DNA from: Saccharomycodes ludwigii
Lineage: Eukaryota > Ascomycota > Saccharomycetes > Saccharomycodales > Saccharomycodaceae
Assembly: GCF_020623625.1 (NCBI RefSeq)
Contig: NC_060203.1
Span: 1,364,001 to 1,428,000 of the forward strand
Direction: 5' to 3'
DNA: 64,000 nucleotides
In this document: positions 30,689 through 41,927 of the stretch, piece after piece
How positions within the stretch are numbered: position 1 is the first letter of the stretch
How the letters are laid out: every line of letters begins with the position of its first letter
Notes under the pieces: model-generated
The model's database searches: none
The model's input: only the letters and a program-made list of their open reading frames with translations
What the model was told of the DNA's origin: nothing
Position numbers and translations under genes: made by a program

Positions 30689-32698
30689 ATGACCACTGAT
30701 ATGATTGATATTGATGAAGCTGATATTTTAGTACTTCAACGTGGCTTAAATAAGACACAATTATTAACCAATTCGTTAACCAATTCTTTAACCACAATTC
30801 AAAAATCAGCAGCTACTTCACACCAACTATTTGCACCTATTTTGTTAACCAATCAGCGATTGACTATTTTAACCAAGAATATTGAACAAAGTCTGGACTC
30901 CTTATCTTCGATCAAAGACGTGGCCACTGATGCATCCAAACACGATCTGGTATTATCTCAACCAATAGAAAAGGTTGGGTTGTCTCAATTCATCAAAGCA
31001 ATTTATAAAATTGAAGATCTATTGGAAAATATGGATGACGTTGCTTCTGCTAACAATTCCAGTAATTCATCGTCAACTGCAGAATTTCATGGTGTTGCTG
31101 CTAATTTACAGTCTACAATAGCCAATTCGGAACGAAGATTACACCAGTATTTAATTTCATTGTGTAATAGTATACAACCATTTGATCCACAGTTGTATAT
31201 TAATAAAAGATTGCCATTCCCTTATTATGAAGATTTAGATCTACAAGAGATGAAACAAATTCTAGAATTTTTCCAGGCACAAAATAAATACGATAGCATA
31301 CTAGACTTGATCATTCAACAAAGAAGCCAATTTATCTTAAAATGTATGGCATTTCTAGAGGAGTTTACCAAAGAGCTAACTAAAACTGATAATGCACCCT
31401 ATGAAAAGGGTACTAGCGGGATTCTAAACTATACAGAGGCCTTAACTGGTGTCATACCATTAGAAGAAAATTTTGTCACTGACTTACAGTTGGAAAAGGG
31501 AACGTTGGTGAAAATATTGACACCTGTTATTTCAAGTTTTTCAAAAATTTGTCAATCCAATATGAAAAAAGTCAGCGGAAACATGGTCAACTTGGGTCTT
31601 TTCACGTTTGAATTGGATGATTGTATTACAAAAGTTATAAAAGCTTTAAAAAATATTTCCTTGTTGCAAGACCAATTAGTATTGATAAGGCAAAAATGCC
31701 AGCAATTATCAATTAACTTGTTAGATGAAATGATAATATATATTAACAAAAAAGCAACTAATCTAAACTCATTACCGAGCGATTTTGGAATTACAGAAAC
31801 AACTGTGGATATAATGAGTAAATTACGCAGATTCAGTGATTATCAAAAGGAGGAGTTGACAGTGTTAAAAAACAATCCAATAACAATACAAAGCTGGCTA
31901 CCTGGCGAGGATACCAAATGGTATAAGGCTTTTCATAGTCTCAACAAACAAGAATTATCTAATAATACAACGCTATCAACAACCAGTCCCGAGGTTCTAC
32001 TATCATGTTTTATAGGTGATTGTTTGGACGATTTATGTGTTTCGTTAGAAATGCGCGCAGCGAAATTGCTTTCACAACCGCAACAACAAAACACTCATCA
32101 TTATTTCCATAGGCCATCATTGGACGGAAATGATGGAGAGCATATTGGTGGTGGAAATGGGGTTCCAAGTGCCGATGAAATTAAATCACTTGTTGGATTT
32201 TTCTTGGTTACTAATATTACTTTAATGGAGCAGATTTTGGCTAGATCTGCCGATTTAAACACCATGTTGAATGTAATTCCGCAACGTCAACCAAGAATTA
32301 TGAAACTGAAAAGAAGATATTTAGAATATTTCTTAATTCAATGGAAGAAAATAACACAATCCATAATGTCATTGTGTACAACTGCTGGTGGCGGTGCTAT
32401 GATGAGTACAAGTTTAGAGGATACTCCTGGGGGTAAAACTAAAAAAGATAAAGAGCATGCAAAGGACGTTTTGCGTGTTTTTAATGAAAAACTCGATGAG
32501 TTATTAAGTGGGTTTAAGAGGCTGAAAATAAGTGACCCTGGTTTAAAGAAGTGGTTGGTTGGCGAAATTAAGGGGATGCTTGAACCTGTTTACAAATTAG
32601 TTTGGAATAGATATAAAGATGGGTTTAAACATAGACAAAAACATTTGAAATACTCACCCGAGGATTTAAGTTCTTTATTGAACGGATTAAGTAGGTGA
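30689..32698 (+). CDS. EXO70: Exocyst subunit Exo70
   Basis: Exo70 tethers secretory vesicles to the plasma membrane through PI(4,5)P2 and Rho3/Cdc42. The protein has 669 residues (yeast 623). The N-terminus is a coiled-coil (about 15-75), followed by the elongated helical rod. The C-terminal end YKDGFKHRQKHLKYSPEDL carries the basic cluster used for lipid binding and is close to yeast YKDSFKNPRKHIKYTPDEL. An inserted low-complexity stretch with GGGNG lies at about 480-490. The ATG at 30689 begins MTTDMIDIDEADI. It is divergent from TRL1 and convergent with ALY, as in S. cerevisiae. Confidence 0.94.
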   Translation: MTTDMIDIDEADILVLQRGLNKTQLLTNSLTNSLTTIQKSAATSHQLFAPILLTNQRLTILTKNIEQSLDSLSSIKDVATDASKHDLVLSQPIEKVGLSQFIKAIYKIEDLLENMDDVASANNSSNSSSTAEFHGVAANLQSTIANSERRLHQYLISLCNSIQPFDPQLYINKRLPFPYYEDLDLQEMKQILEFFQAQNKYDSILDLIIQQRSQFILKCMAFLEEFTKELTKTDNAPYEKGTSGILNYTEALTGVIPLEENFVTDLQLEKGTLVKILTPVISSFSKICQSNMKKVSGNMVNLGLFTFELDDCITKVIKALKNISLLQDQLVLIRQKCQQLSINLLDEMIIYINKKATNLNSLPSDFGITETTVDIMSKLRRFSDYQKEELTVLKNNPITIQSWLPGEDTKWYKAFHSLNKQELSNNTTLSTTSPEVLLSCFIGDCLDDLCVSLEMRAAKLLSQPQQQNTHHYFHRPSLDGNDGEHIGGGNGVPSADEIKSLVGFFLVTNITLMEQILARSADLNTMLNVIPQRQPRIMKLKRRYLEYFLIQWKKITQSIMSLCTTAGGGAMMSTSLEDTPGGKTKKDKEHAKDVLRVFNEKLDELLSGFKRLKISDPGLKKWLVGEIKGMLEPVYKLVWNRYKDGFKHRQKHLKYSPEDLSSLLNGLSR

Positions 32699-33010
32699 TT
32701 GATGGTTATAATCTTATTTGTATACCGAAATGTACACATAACTTGTTTAAAAAAACATAAAGTATAACAACGTTTATCAGAGTTATATATAGTAATAGTA
32801 ATCAAAATTGAATAAAATGAAGAGGGAGAGGTAGAAAAAAAAAAAAATAAAATAAAAAAATAAAAAAATAAAAAAATAAAAAAATAAAAAATAAAAAAAT
32901 AAAAAAATAAAAAAATAAAAATATACATATACATATTTTTATAAGCACATTAAAGATGGTTTGGTTCGCCTTGATTTGAGCAATCCTCCTTGCGTGTAAG
33001 TAGTACCATT
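32699..33010. other. Intergenic, EXO70/ALY 3' ends
   Basis: This gap between convergent stops contains an A-rich (TAAAAAA)n array at 32834-32920 and nothing coding. Confidence 0.7.
32834..32920. repeat. (TAAAAAA)n-type satellite
   Basis: A heptamer/octamer array of T separated by A5-A7 makes up most of the gap between the EXO70 and ALY stops. Confidence 0.85.
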
Positions 33011-35886
33011 TTACTTCATCATAGATGAAAAATCATTCAATATATCATTTTCCTGAACATACTTCAGCCCATATTTTTCTTTGGCGTTGAAGGAAGCGTT
33101 TAAACCGGATTCGGCATCATTCAATTCCAAGTTTTTATTTCCATAATTACTATAGTTTTCCTTGTTAATTATATCTGTATTATTACTATTGCCACCTTCA
33201 GAATTTAATTCAAACATCACATTGTTACTACTACCGCTACTAGCATTACTATTGTGACAATGCAACTTATTATTAGTATCATTAGTTGGCACATTTTTCC
33301 TTGCAGCAACGTTGGAACCATTGTTGGCATTGGCATACTTGCATTGATCATGTTTCCGCAACAACAAATGTTGTGGTGTCGTCTCGGCACTTCTGCTTAA
33401 CAAAGCAGCCAAATCAATTGATGCATCCTCAACTTTTGAATACTTATCGAGAAAACTTTCTTCAGAAGCAGCAAATGGGTTATTTACCTTGGCATGACCA
33501 TGTCCCTCTACATATCTGCCAGCATTGGCATTTCCAAGTTGATTGGAGTTATACATTTCGCTATCCATCCCAGTGTTATTATAAACGCTATTCCGATTAT
33601 TAGTTGATCTAGTTGGCGAGGGTGAAAATCTTAAATTACCAGCATTATGCAATCTACCCTCGGTATAAGTTGTAGGTGATTCAGTTGTATTTGTATTCTG
33701 CCTACTTATTCTTTGCAAGAGCGGTACCATACCGCCATCATCCGAATCAGTTGATAATCTTTTCCCAGGCACATCCAGATGATTACCATGGTTGTTATGT
33801 GAACCAACGTTAGCATTAGTGTTAGAAATCATAGATGAAGAAGTTGATATACCAGAATCCATTGATTTACGTAATAGTCCAGTTGAATTAATTGGCGAAC
33901 CAGATAAGGAAGATATAGCGCTCAAATCACCCTCATCACTTAATTGATTATCATTATGGTTGTCTGTGCTTTTCTTTGGTGAGTTTGGTTTGAGTAAAAA
34001 ATTTTCAATATCAACCTCTTTATCATTCTTAAGAAGTGTAGGTTTAGAAGTAGGACTTGCCATTGGTTTAAGCGGAGAGACAGATGGCGAGAGATGTACA
34101 GGATCGTTGGAATTGAGTAGCACAGTGCTAATGTCATTGTATAAGTTGTGTCCGTTACTGTTATAATTGTCACCAACATTACCATAGCTAACACTATTTG
34201 ACTTTCTCATTTGCGGAGCCAAAGCGGGGAAGGCCGAATGATGGAAATTAAAACCTTCTGCAAAGTCTCGCTCATTTTCTGTGGTGCTAGTATTAGAATT
34301 GGAAGTAGTGATGGCGCCTTTACGGGGGATTATACCATCTTTCTTTAGAACATCAGCATAAGTTGGTGGATTTGATGGCTCTTCCGAAAAGGGCGGGGGT
34401 GGTGTAGTAGAGGTTGGAATGACAGGGGATAATGTAGGTGACAGAGTGGGAGAGCCTAGAGGAACTGCTTGGGGTGACATCAATTCTGCCTTCAAATTGT
34501 CCGGTGTATAAATGTTTGAACGTAATTCTGGAGAATGCAGGATAAAGTCTTCCACCGATGCATTCCGCGAAGAACTAATGCCTAGTACCGCTTTACGATG
34601 ATGGTGGTGGTTATTGTTATTATTACTAGTGTGACGATTATCGTTTAAAGAAATCAATGACATCGCGTTGTTATGGTGACCATTAATATTGATTGGTTCA
34701 ACATTGGGTGATAATAATGGCGAATAAAGAATCTCTTTGGGGAAATACAAATTTGAACCATGATACTGTGTAACAGACGGAGAATTGACTGCGTTGTTGC
34801 CACTTGCTACAGTATTATTATTGTTATTGTTATTATTATTATTAGTGGTGGTAGTAGTATTATGTATGAAAGATGGAATTGATAAGTGTGAAGTATAACT
34901 TGGTAGTAAAGTATTTGCGTGAGAACATTGTTTGTCTAAAACGTGAATCGGTGAGTCTATACTAATCTCAAAATGTTTCTGTTTACCATCGACCAATTTT
35001 GATAATCTTAAGCAGACTTTTATCCAATGATTCGCCTTTATGTTTTCATATGTAGTATCCGGATGCACTCTATTCTGTGAATTTAGTACTTCAGGCACAT
35101 AGACTTGGAAATCAAATTCTTTATAAGTAATATAGCCGTTTTTATTATTGTCTTCTAGTAAATTTCCCAAGTTTTTCGCTTTATTTTTATTTTTATCCTT
35201 GGGTAACTTGGGCAATGGCGGTGCTTTTAACTCGCATAACAAGAATTTCTTTGTTGGTTCTAGTCTATGGACTTTCTTAAACTTACAATAATATTCCATG
35301 GTTTCAGTTAAATATATTCTAACTCTATGCAAACTAACCTTATCTAAAGGAGTTAAATTAAAGCTTATTGGTAGAAAGGCATCCAATACAATATCTTTGG
35401 AGGCTATCAATATGTCATAATGTAATTGATCTTCCCAATCCCTAACAATAGAAATAGGTTCAGTCTCTTCTACAGACGAATCCGATTGTGTCCTAATAAT
35501 CTTGATTGGATGTTTATAATGAATATTGGATTTGAAAGTACCTGTTCTTTCAATCAATACTTCCAAAAAATATTCAACGGATCCGAATGTGGCCTTTATT
35601 GTTTCGGGATATGATAATGGAATCAATTGCTCGAAAACATAGATATAATAACCTGGCTGAAAAATATAATGCGAGCTATGTAACTGGGCATCGTCATTAA
35701 TTATTGTGTTGTTTGATATAGAAGAAGATAAATGGATACCGTTGTTGTTGTTGTTGCTCGTAGTGGTGCTGGTAGTGGCATTATTTAAGGACACTGATAA
35801 TAAATCGGAAAATATACTTGTATTGCTAGTGTTGTTTGTTATGCTATTGTGATTTGAAGATGTAGTGGTCGTATTACCTGTGCCAC

Positions 35887-35953
<67 letters not shown>

Positions 35954-36841
35954 GGCACCTGATTCCATGCTTGATCCCGTGTTTGATCTTTTCCTCGTCA
36001 TATTCAATAATCCCGCAATAGGAGATAAAGATCTTGTGCTGTGACCATGATCTTTAGTGTTGCTAGTGTTAGCAGCGGTGCCACTATTTACGTTCATGGA
36101 ATTATTGTTGTTGTGGCCATGGTTATTATTACTATTGTTTGAAACTATATCATCGGTTGAATTTAAACTTAAAAGAGATATGCTTTTAAAGGTGTTATTC
36201 GTGCCAATATTTGTGCTTTTGAATGCATTTAGTGGATAATAAGAAGTACAACCACTATTATCCTTGATAAAATTTGTGGCATTGGGATCATAATCTTCAT
36301 ATTTAAAAAATGGCCAGTTATGATTAGCTATAATATTGGTTTCATTAAAATCGTTGTTTTTAGGGGGTATGCCTTCCGGCCATTCAGTGACAGAAACACC
36401 TTTGAACTGAATATTTATGGATTTTAGTTTGGTTGGTTTTAATATTTTCAAAATTAGTTGGCCTCTTAGCATACCTGGTGATTTGCCGTTCCATTGTTCT
36501 GGTACAAATCCTTGAAGAAAGACATGTGGTTCAGCGGTTAGTAAATAACATTTGAAAGAACTTGAAGTGTGGAAGGGCCTTAAGGTGGATTCATTAGATA
36601 AGATTTCTGACAAATCCATATCAGCTGGTAAAACTGGAGCATTTTGGATGATTGGATCATTGTTGTTAGTATTAGTGGTGGTGGTAGTATTAGTAGTAGC
36701 AGAACGACGACTATGATGATGATGATGATGATGACCACTACTATTATTATGTGCTGAATTTGTGGTAATGGTAGCTGCAGCTGTTGTAGTAGTGGCATGG
36801 GCAGTGGTTACTGGAGCGCTAGGAATATGTATGTTTTTCAT
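33011..36841 (-). CDS. ALY2: Alpha-arrestin, Rsp5 adaptor
   Basis: Aly1/Aly2 are arrestin-related adaptors that bring the Rsp5 ubiquitin ligase to nutrient transporters. The protein has 1276 residues against 1046 (Aly2) and 915 (Aly1). After a His/Thr/Asn-rich N-terminus with seven consecutive His, the arrestin N domain starts near residue 90 (PHVFLQGFVPEQWNG, MLRGQLILKI) and the C domain follows (DWEDQLHYDILI, FLPISFNLTPLDKVSLHRV). It is interrupted by a 22-Asn run between conserved strands. A PPTY motif (NPPTYADVL) fits the Rsp5 WW-binding PPxY signal. The tail has many SP/TP sites. It is a single copy standing for both duplicates ALY1/ALY2, flanked by EXO70 and VPS51, one neighbour from each sister region. 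Confidence 0.92.
35887..35953. repeat. (TTA)22 microsatellite in the arrestin gene
   Basis: A pure trinucleotide run encodes 22 consecutive Asn on the minus strand, placed inside the arrestin fold region, presumably in a surface loop. Confidence 0.95.
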
Positions 36842-37475
36842 TATTGTTACGATATGCTAGTTATTTGATTATTTGTAGTTTTATGTAGGAAAATAATAAC
36901 TTTGGATGGGAATGAAATTTAGGACGAAGAGGTAGAAACATGTAAAGAGTTTAAGAGGAAGTATATGACAAGTATAAAGAAACAAGAGGTAAAAAAGAAA
37001 AGAGGAAAGTGGGAAAATTAAAAAAAAAAAAAGAAAAAACATAAAAAGAAAAGAGATAAAAAAATAATTTTAGAATATTATTATTATTATTATCATTCCG
37101 TTTGTCTTTAAATTTTCTTTTTTATTTGTTTGTTGCTGTTTTTTTTATCCCCCTGATCTTTTTTTTTTTCCTTTCTTTTCCCTTCTGCTTTTCTTTCTTT
37201 GTTCGTATGAAATGTAGTTATTTTAAAACTGTTGATGAATTGTACGCTTTTGGTTATTGCCGCTGATCTCATAACCAAACCCCTCGGCGTGATACGTGGC
37301 AAAGTGATTAATAAAGCACCCTTGCCACATTTTCTCTCTTTTCTAACTCGTACAATGTATGGGTTTATACCTTTTATATATGATTACTAAATATATAATA
37401 TAATATAATATACTAAACCAATTTAAACTCAGTACATTCTGTTTTAATTCCTTATCTTTTTTTTTTTTTTGACCC
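36842..37475. other. Intergenic, ALY promoter and VPS51 3' side
   Basis: It holds A-rich and T-rich tracts (37020-37055, 37138-37170) and a TAATATAATATAATATA stretch near 37392-37410. No gene is seen. Confidence 0.6.
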
Positions 37476-37907
37476 TTATTTTCCCTCTTCACTAAAACAC
37501 TTCAATTCGCTTAGCTTATCCTTTAGTTCATTAAACCTATTAGATGAAGACACAGAAGAGTGTTCCTGCAATAAATCATTTATTTTTATTAAATCGTAAT
37601 AGTTTTCATATATGGTTGTTTTGATTAAATTATTATTTTTAACTTTATTACTTTTCAAATCATTATACAATTGGATGTAGGATAGAATATCTTTCTTATT
37701 CTGCTGCTGCTGTTGTTGTTCTTCTGTTGTTTGCAACTTGTTATAATACTCTTTCAATCTTCTCCTATCCAATTTCCGTTTATTATTATTATGTTCGTGA
37801 TTTTTTAACTCTTCCTCATTCATAACACTTTTATCATTTTTCTTATTATATGATATTATTGTAGCAGTGGGCAAAGGATTAGCAGTGGTATTAGATGTGT
37901 TGTCCAT
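37476..37907 (-). CDS. VPS51: GARP complex subunit Vps51
   Basis: Vps51 is the small subunit of the GARP tethering complex (Vps51-54) that receives endosome-derived vesicles at the late Golgi and binds the SNARE Tlg1. The protein has 143 residues (yeast 164). The diagnostic segment is LIKTTIYENYYDLIKINDLL, almost the same as in yeast Vps51. It is preceded by KLDRRRLKEYYNKL (yeast has a similar RRxxLxEFYNL block) and a Gln run, and followed by a short coiled-coil. The position beside ALY repeats the YKR020W-YKR021W pair of S. cerevisiae. Confidence 0.87.
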   Translation of the reverse strand: MDNTSNTTANPLPTATIISYNKKNDKSVMNEEELKNHEHNNNKRKLDRRRLKEYYNKLQTTEEQQQQQQNKKDILSYIQLYNDLKSNKVKNNNLIKTTIYENYYDLIKINDLLQEHSSVSSSNRFNELKDKLSELKCFSEEGK

Positions 37908-37982
37908 TATCAGGTTCTTATTTCTTGTATCTCCAGTTGAGAATGAATAATAAAGTTGAAAACTTAATAAACAAGCAATTAT

Positions 37983-38019
<37 letters not shown>

Positions 38020-39088
38020 TCCGTGTTTCAGTTCATTTTTATCCGGGTATTGATAATTTCCGTTGCCTAATTTGAGTCTCAAACATACTTAAAAATGAGT
38101 GAGGTGAAAGAAAAAAAAATTATATATATATATATATATATTTTCTAAGCAAGACTACCGCTTTCGTTTATGCATACTTAATACTCATCGAAAATATAAT
38201 GTTCCAGAGTCAATTTAGATATGATATTGAAATTAAGCGTTCTCTCTGTTATGTATAAAAACATGTTGTTATCTTAATGTTTAATTAAACTCTAGAGACG
38301 ATATAGATATAAATATTTGAAAGTCATGGAATGCTAATTTGTTTGTATCCTTCAAAACTTTTCTGCTATCTATTAAATGTTAATATGACCAAATAATATT
38401 ACTTGCTGGCGCTAAAACTAGAAAAAAAACTCTATTTTATTTTTATCTTTAACTTTTTATTAAAAAACTTTGAAACCTCAAAATGTGACATAAAGGAAAA
38501 GGTGAAAAAGAAAGAAATAAAGAAAAAAAAATTACCACTCTTTTTTCAATCTATCATTGGCTAAAATAGTTATTTTAAGTAATCAGTATATATCTTTCTT
38601 AATAAACACAAAAAATATAATTGCAGATGTAACTTCTAAACTTTGGATACTAATGGTCCCATAATTATTAATAAAAACCGACATTGGTGGTACGTATGAG
38701 CATAAACTGATTAAAATCAAAAGCTAACTTACTAATAACTAAGTACAAACTAAAATAAACTATTCATAATTGTTTTTTTCTTTGGATCTTTATGGTCTCT
38801 AATTTAACATCGGTACGGTCCAAGTTTTAGTTTTTTTTTGTTTTTTTTATTTGTCGTGCTAGAAAACAGGTTTATTAGAAATAGTATAAACTTGCTCATA
38901 TGTTATTACAAGAGTATCACTATAAAAAGTTGACCCTTTTCCATTGCATTGAAGAGGGTAAAGATGAATTCTAAAAGCTAGCCTCGTTCTTAGGGGAGAG
39001 GTAATAAGGGTTTGTATAATCCAGTATGTACACTTGTTTAAACATTGACATACTGAGTCGACTACCTTGGTTTTTGTATGAAAATAAA

Positions 39089-39123
<35 letters not shown>

Positions 39124-40241
39124 TAGTTCTTATATGTCGTTAAACATTGATGCATATTAAATAGTACATGGTACATAAAAATATGGTGATATATGTTTTA
39201 AGATTCATAATTGCAACAAGAATTTTTTTTTTTTTCATTACAAAAAAAATAAAAGAAAATAACATTTATCAGCGTAAAAATCCATAAGCTTTTGGAGATG
39301 TTTAATATTATAACAATAGCTTACTTTTGTTTATGTTGAACTTTATAGGTCATTAAATGTATTATTACACGAATATGAAAATTGCTGTAATAAATCTTGG
39401 TATTACTATCAATATTATTATTTTACCACGCAAAAAAAAGAAAAAGAAAAAGAAAAAGAAAAAAAGGTACGATAAAAATTATTTAACGATGTTCGGATAG
39501 CAATTTACAAGAAGAAAAAATAAAAACAATATGATAAAACTGCAAAAAAAAAAAAGAAAAGACGAGAGTTTTGACTAAATAACTCAACGTTTAGTATATA
39601 CTTTAACGTTGTCATGTAAGTTAATTAGGAAAGGGGCAGAAACAGGAATGCAAAAAAATAAACAAACTAATTAAATAGTATAATGAAATTAGCTTAACTT
39701 TCCTTTTTTTTTCTTTCCATTATTGTTCTAGATCCAATTTGAAAAATGAAATAAAATAAAAGATTTTATCCCACTATTTTGCTATTATCACGCCTATCAG
39801 TTTATTTTTCATCCCTCTCGAAATAATATTACATAGCCAATTAGAATCCACTAATATTTCTTGTATTCTACGCTTAATTCTGACCAGTGGGTATGGCGGG
39901 AGCATAAACTTTTTGGATGTGTGCCTAAATGAACAACTTGTTAAACTGATTAATAGCATATACAATAACGCTTACATAAAAATAAACCTAAAAAAATGAA
40001 AAATGAAAAATTAAAAAGGAAAAAATTAAAAATTAAAAAATTAAAAATTAAAAATTAAAAATTAAAAATTAAAAATTAAAAAAATTAAACGGTTAGTATA
40101 TTAAAAATAAAATAAAAAATTATGAACTTAGATTATAAAAAGGATACCATCTTTAATTATAAATTACCAAAATAATACATTCTCTCTAAGTATGGAGTGA
40201 GGAAAAAAAAATAAAATTTACAAGCCTAAATTTATACAAGG
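37908..40241. other. 2.3-kb gene-free stretch at a synteny breakpoint
   Basis: No frame with coding character appears. It contains T/A runs (37988-38016, 39090-39119, 39222-39236), a (TA)n at 38124-38141, an (AAAAAG)n stretch at 39434-39465 and a (TTAAAAA)n array at 40021-40087. Long stretches (38200-39050) are of ordinary complexity and could carry an unrecognised RNA or decayed sequence. I see no LTR ends, tRNA boxes or snRNA cores. Confidence 0.5.
40021..40087. repeat. (TTAAAAA)n array
   Basis: A heptamer array lies about 155 bases upstream of the following gene; it is low complexity and likely length-variable. Confidence 0.85.
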
Positions 40242-40620
40242 ATGTTCTATAGCAGAGACATATCGTTAATTAATAGTAATGGTGATATTAATTGCAATAA
40301 TAACGAATTTTATAATTATATTACCCCAACAAATAGCAATCCAATTGTAATGGAGAGTGCTTATACTAATATTGTTAGCCAAATGGGAAATGGTACTTAT
40401 AGTAGCAACTCTACGTATTCAAATAATACCTCTTTTAATGAATTAAACAGTAGAGAAACTACCAATACTAATATCTCTGGTACAGATTACCCGACAATAG
40501 ATACTAACATAGATTACAATAATAATAACAGCGCTAATGGTAATAGAGCAACCACGAATCGTACAAACCAATCGTTTAATCTATATGATTTGATGTTTTC
40601 GTCAGTAGAAAATATTCCCA

Positions 40621-40654
<34 letters not shown>

Positions 40655-41927
40655 AAATATTTTCCCATATATCAATAAACAACAACAGTATTTAAAAACC
40701 AAAGTACCTCAACTTTCATCAAAACAACTGTTTTGTCAAAAGCAATCCTCAGCATTACAGCAACAACAAACCAGCACCTATAACAAAAATATCAGTAAAA
40801 ATCTTGTACCGGAGTTTCGTGAAATATCACTCTTCGAAACTAACAGCACTGACAATATACTATCAAAAAAAAAAAAAATAAAAGCGGAGGAAACAGCAAA
40901 CAACAGAATGGTAAGTCACGTCCTACCATCCCCAGAGGAAGAGGGACAACACCAAGTTTATACTATCACTAATGATGCTAACCAGCGTTTTACAGGAGAG
41001 CCCAACTCTACTAAAAACATTAGTACCAATTGTAAAGCACATGCTTCCTTCAAAAAGAATGTTGTTGGTAACACCGACTTATTTATGTGTGATGTTTCTA
41101 GCGGAAATGTTATCCCTAACGTAATGCTTGAAAAACAACAATCATTAGAAGCTGAATCTTGGGTTTCTGAACTGCTAAAGGAAATTCCAGAAAGTATACC
41201 AGAAAATACGTTTAAAGAAAAAGTTGATAATTGTACAAAACCAAATGATTTATTTAATTTGGCTAAAATGTTTCAGACACCAATCTATGAAACAGAATAC
41301 ATCAGAAAGTTATTGAAAATTAATGAGTTGCTATATAACAATGAAGGTGTCTTCCAGTTCCCATTTTATAAATTTATAAGGTTTTGGTCTTTTGTAAGTG
41401 GTTGGGTAATTTATTTTAATCATTTTGATTACAAAAAAAAAAATAAAACTTATAGGGGCGTTTTCATTTGTAAATTTGACTCTAAGATGGCAAGAATATC
41501 AAACAAAAGAGCCAAATCACCAACATTAAGGTTCCACAAAAAAATAAGGACAGGTAGCTGTGAAAGAAAGCTAATCACAATAGTTGATTTTAACACCAAG
41601 ATGGTCACCATAAAGACCTGCGGGTATCATTCACATAATCTCAGCTGTTTATATGAAATTTGCCCTTCACACTTTGTGAGGAATATCATTATTGAATATA
41701 TTAAAATGGGAATTTTTGACACTAAAAAAATACAATTTGCATTAAAGTATCAATTAAGAGAATTAAAGCATGAGTTTGATTTAGGTTTGGAAGCAATTGA
41801 TTATAAGTACGTTCGAAACTACTTGGACAAGTATAAAGATGATTCTAAACGGAATAAAGAAGAAGTTAGTAATACGGGTATCTTCAATGTTGATTGTACG
41901 TCCAGTAATAGAAGCAATAGTTGTTAA
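40242..41927 (+). CDS. Putative DNA-binding protein with AFT/WRKY-GCM1-like zinc motif
   Basis: I do not recognise the orthologue. The protein has 561 residues and starts at the ATG at 40242. Residues 1-300 are Asn/Ser/Gln-rich and probably disordered, with a poly-Asn run near 128-137. The C-terminal half is ordered and basic. It shows FIC (Cys410), 29 residues, Cys440, 22 residues, then His463-Ser-His465. This is the C-x22-29-C-x22-23-HxH arrangement of the WRKY-GCM1/FAR1 zinc fold; S. cerevisiae Aft1 has, from memory, C-x22-C-x23-HSH. A hydrophobic block before it (FRFWSFVSGWVIYF-like) is also of the Aft type. A helical region follows (470-545). No transposase DDE region follows the finger, so a transcription factor is likelier than a MULE. 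Function is unknown, with iron regulation only a possibility. It is convergent with the GH5-like gene. Confidence 0.6.

Noticed and set aside
39774-39965. 63-codon minus-strand frame in the 2.3-kb gap
   Set aside because: It starts from an ATG by chance in AT-rich DNA and has no family resemblance or supporting context.
40242-41927. Mutator-like transposase
   Set aside because: The zinc motif could suit one, but it is near the C-terminus, no DDE/transposase core follows, and I see no terminal inverted repeats around the gene.
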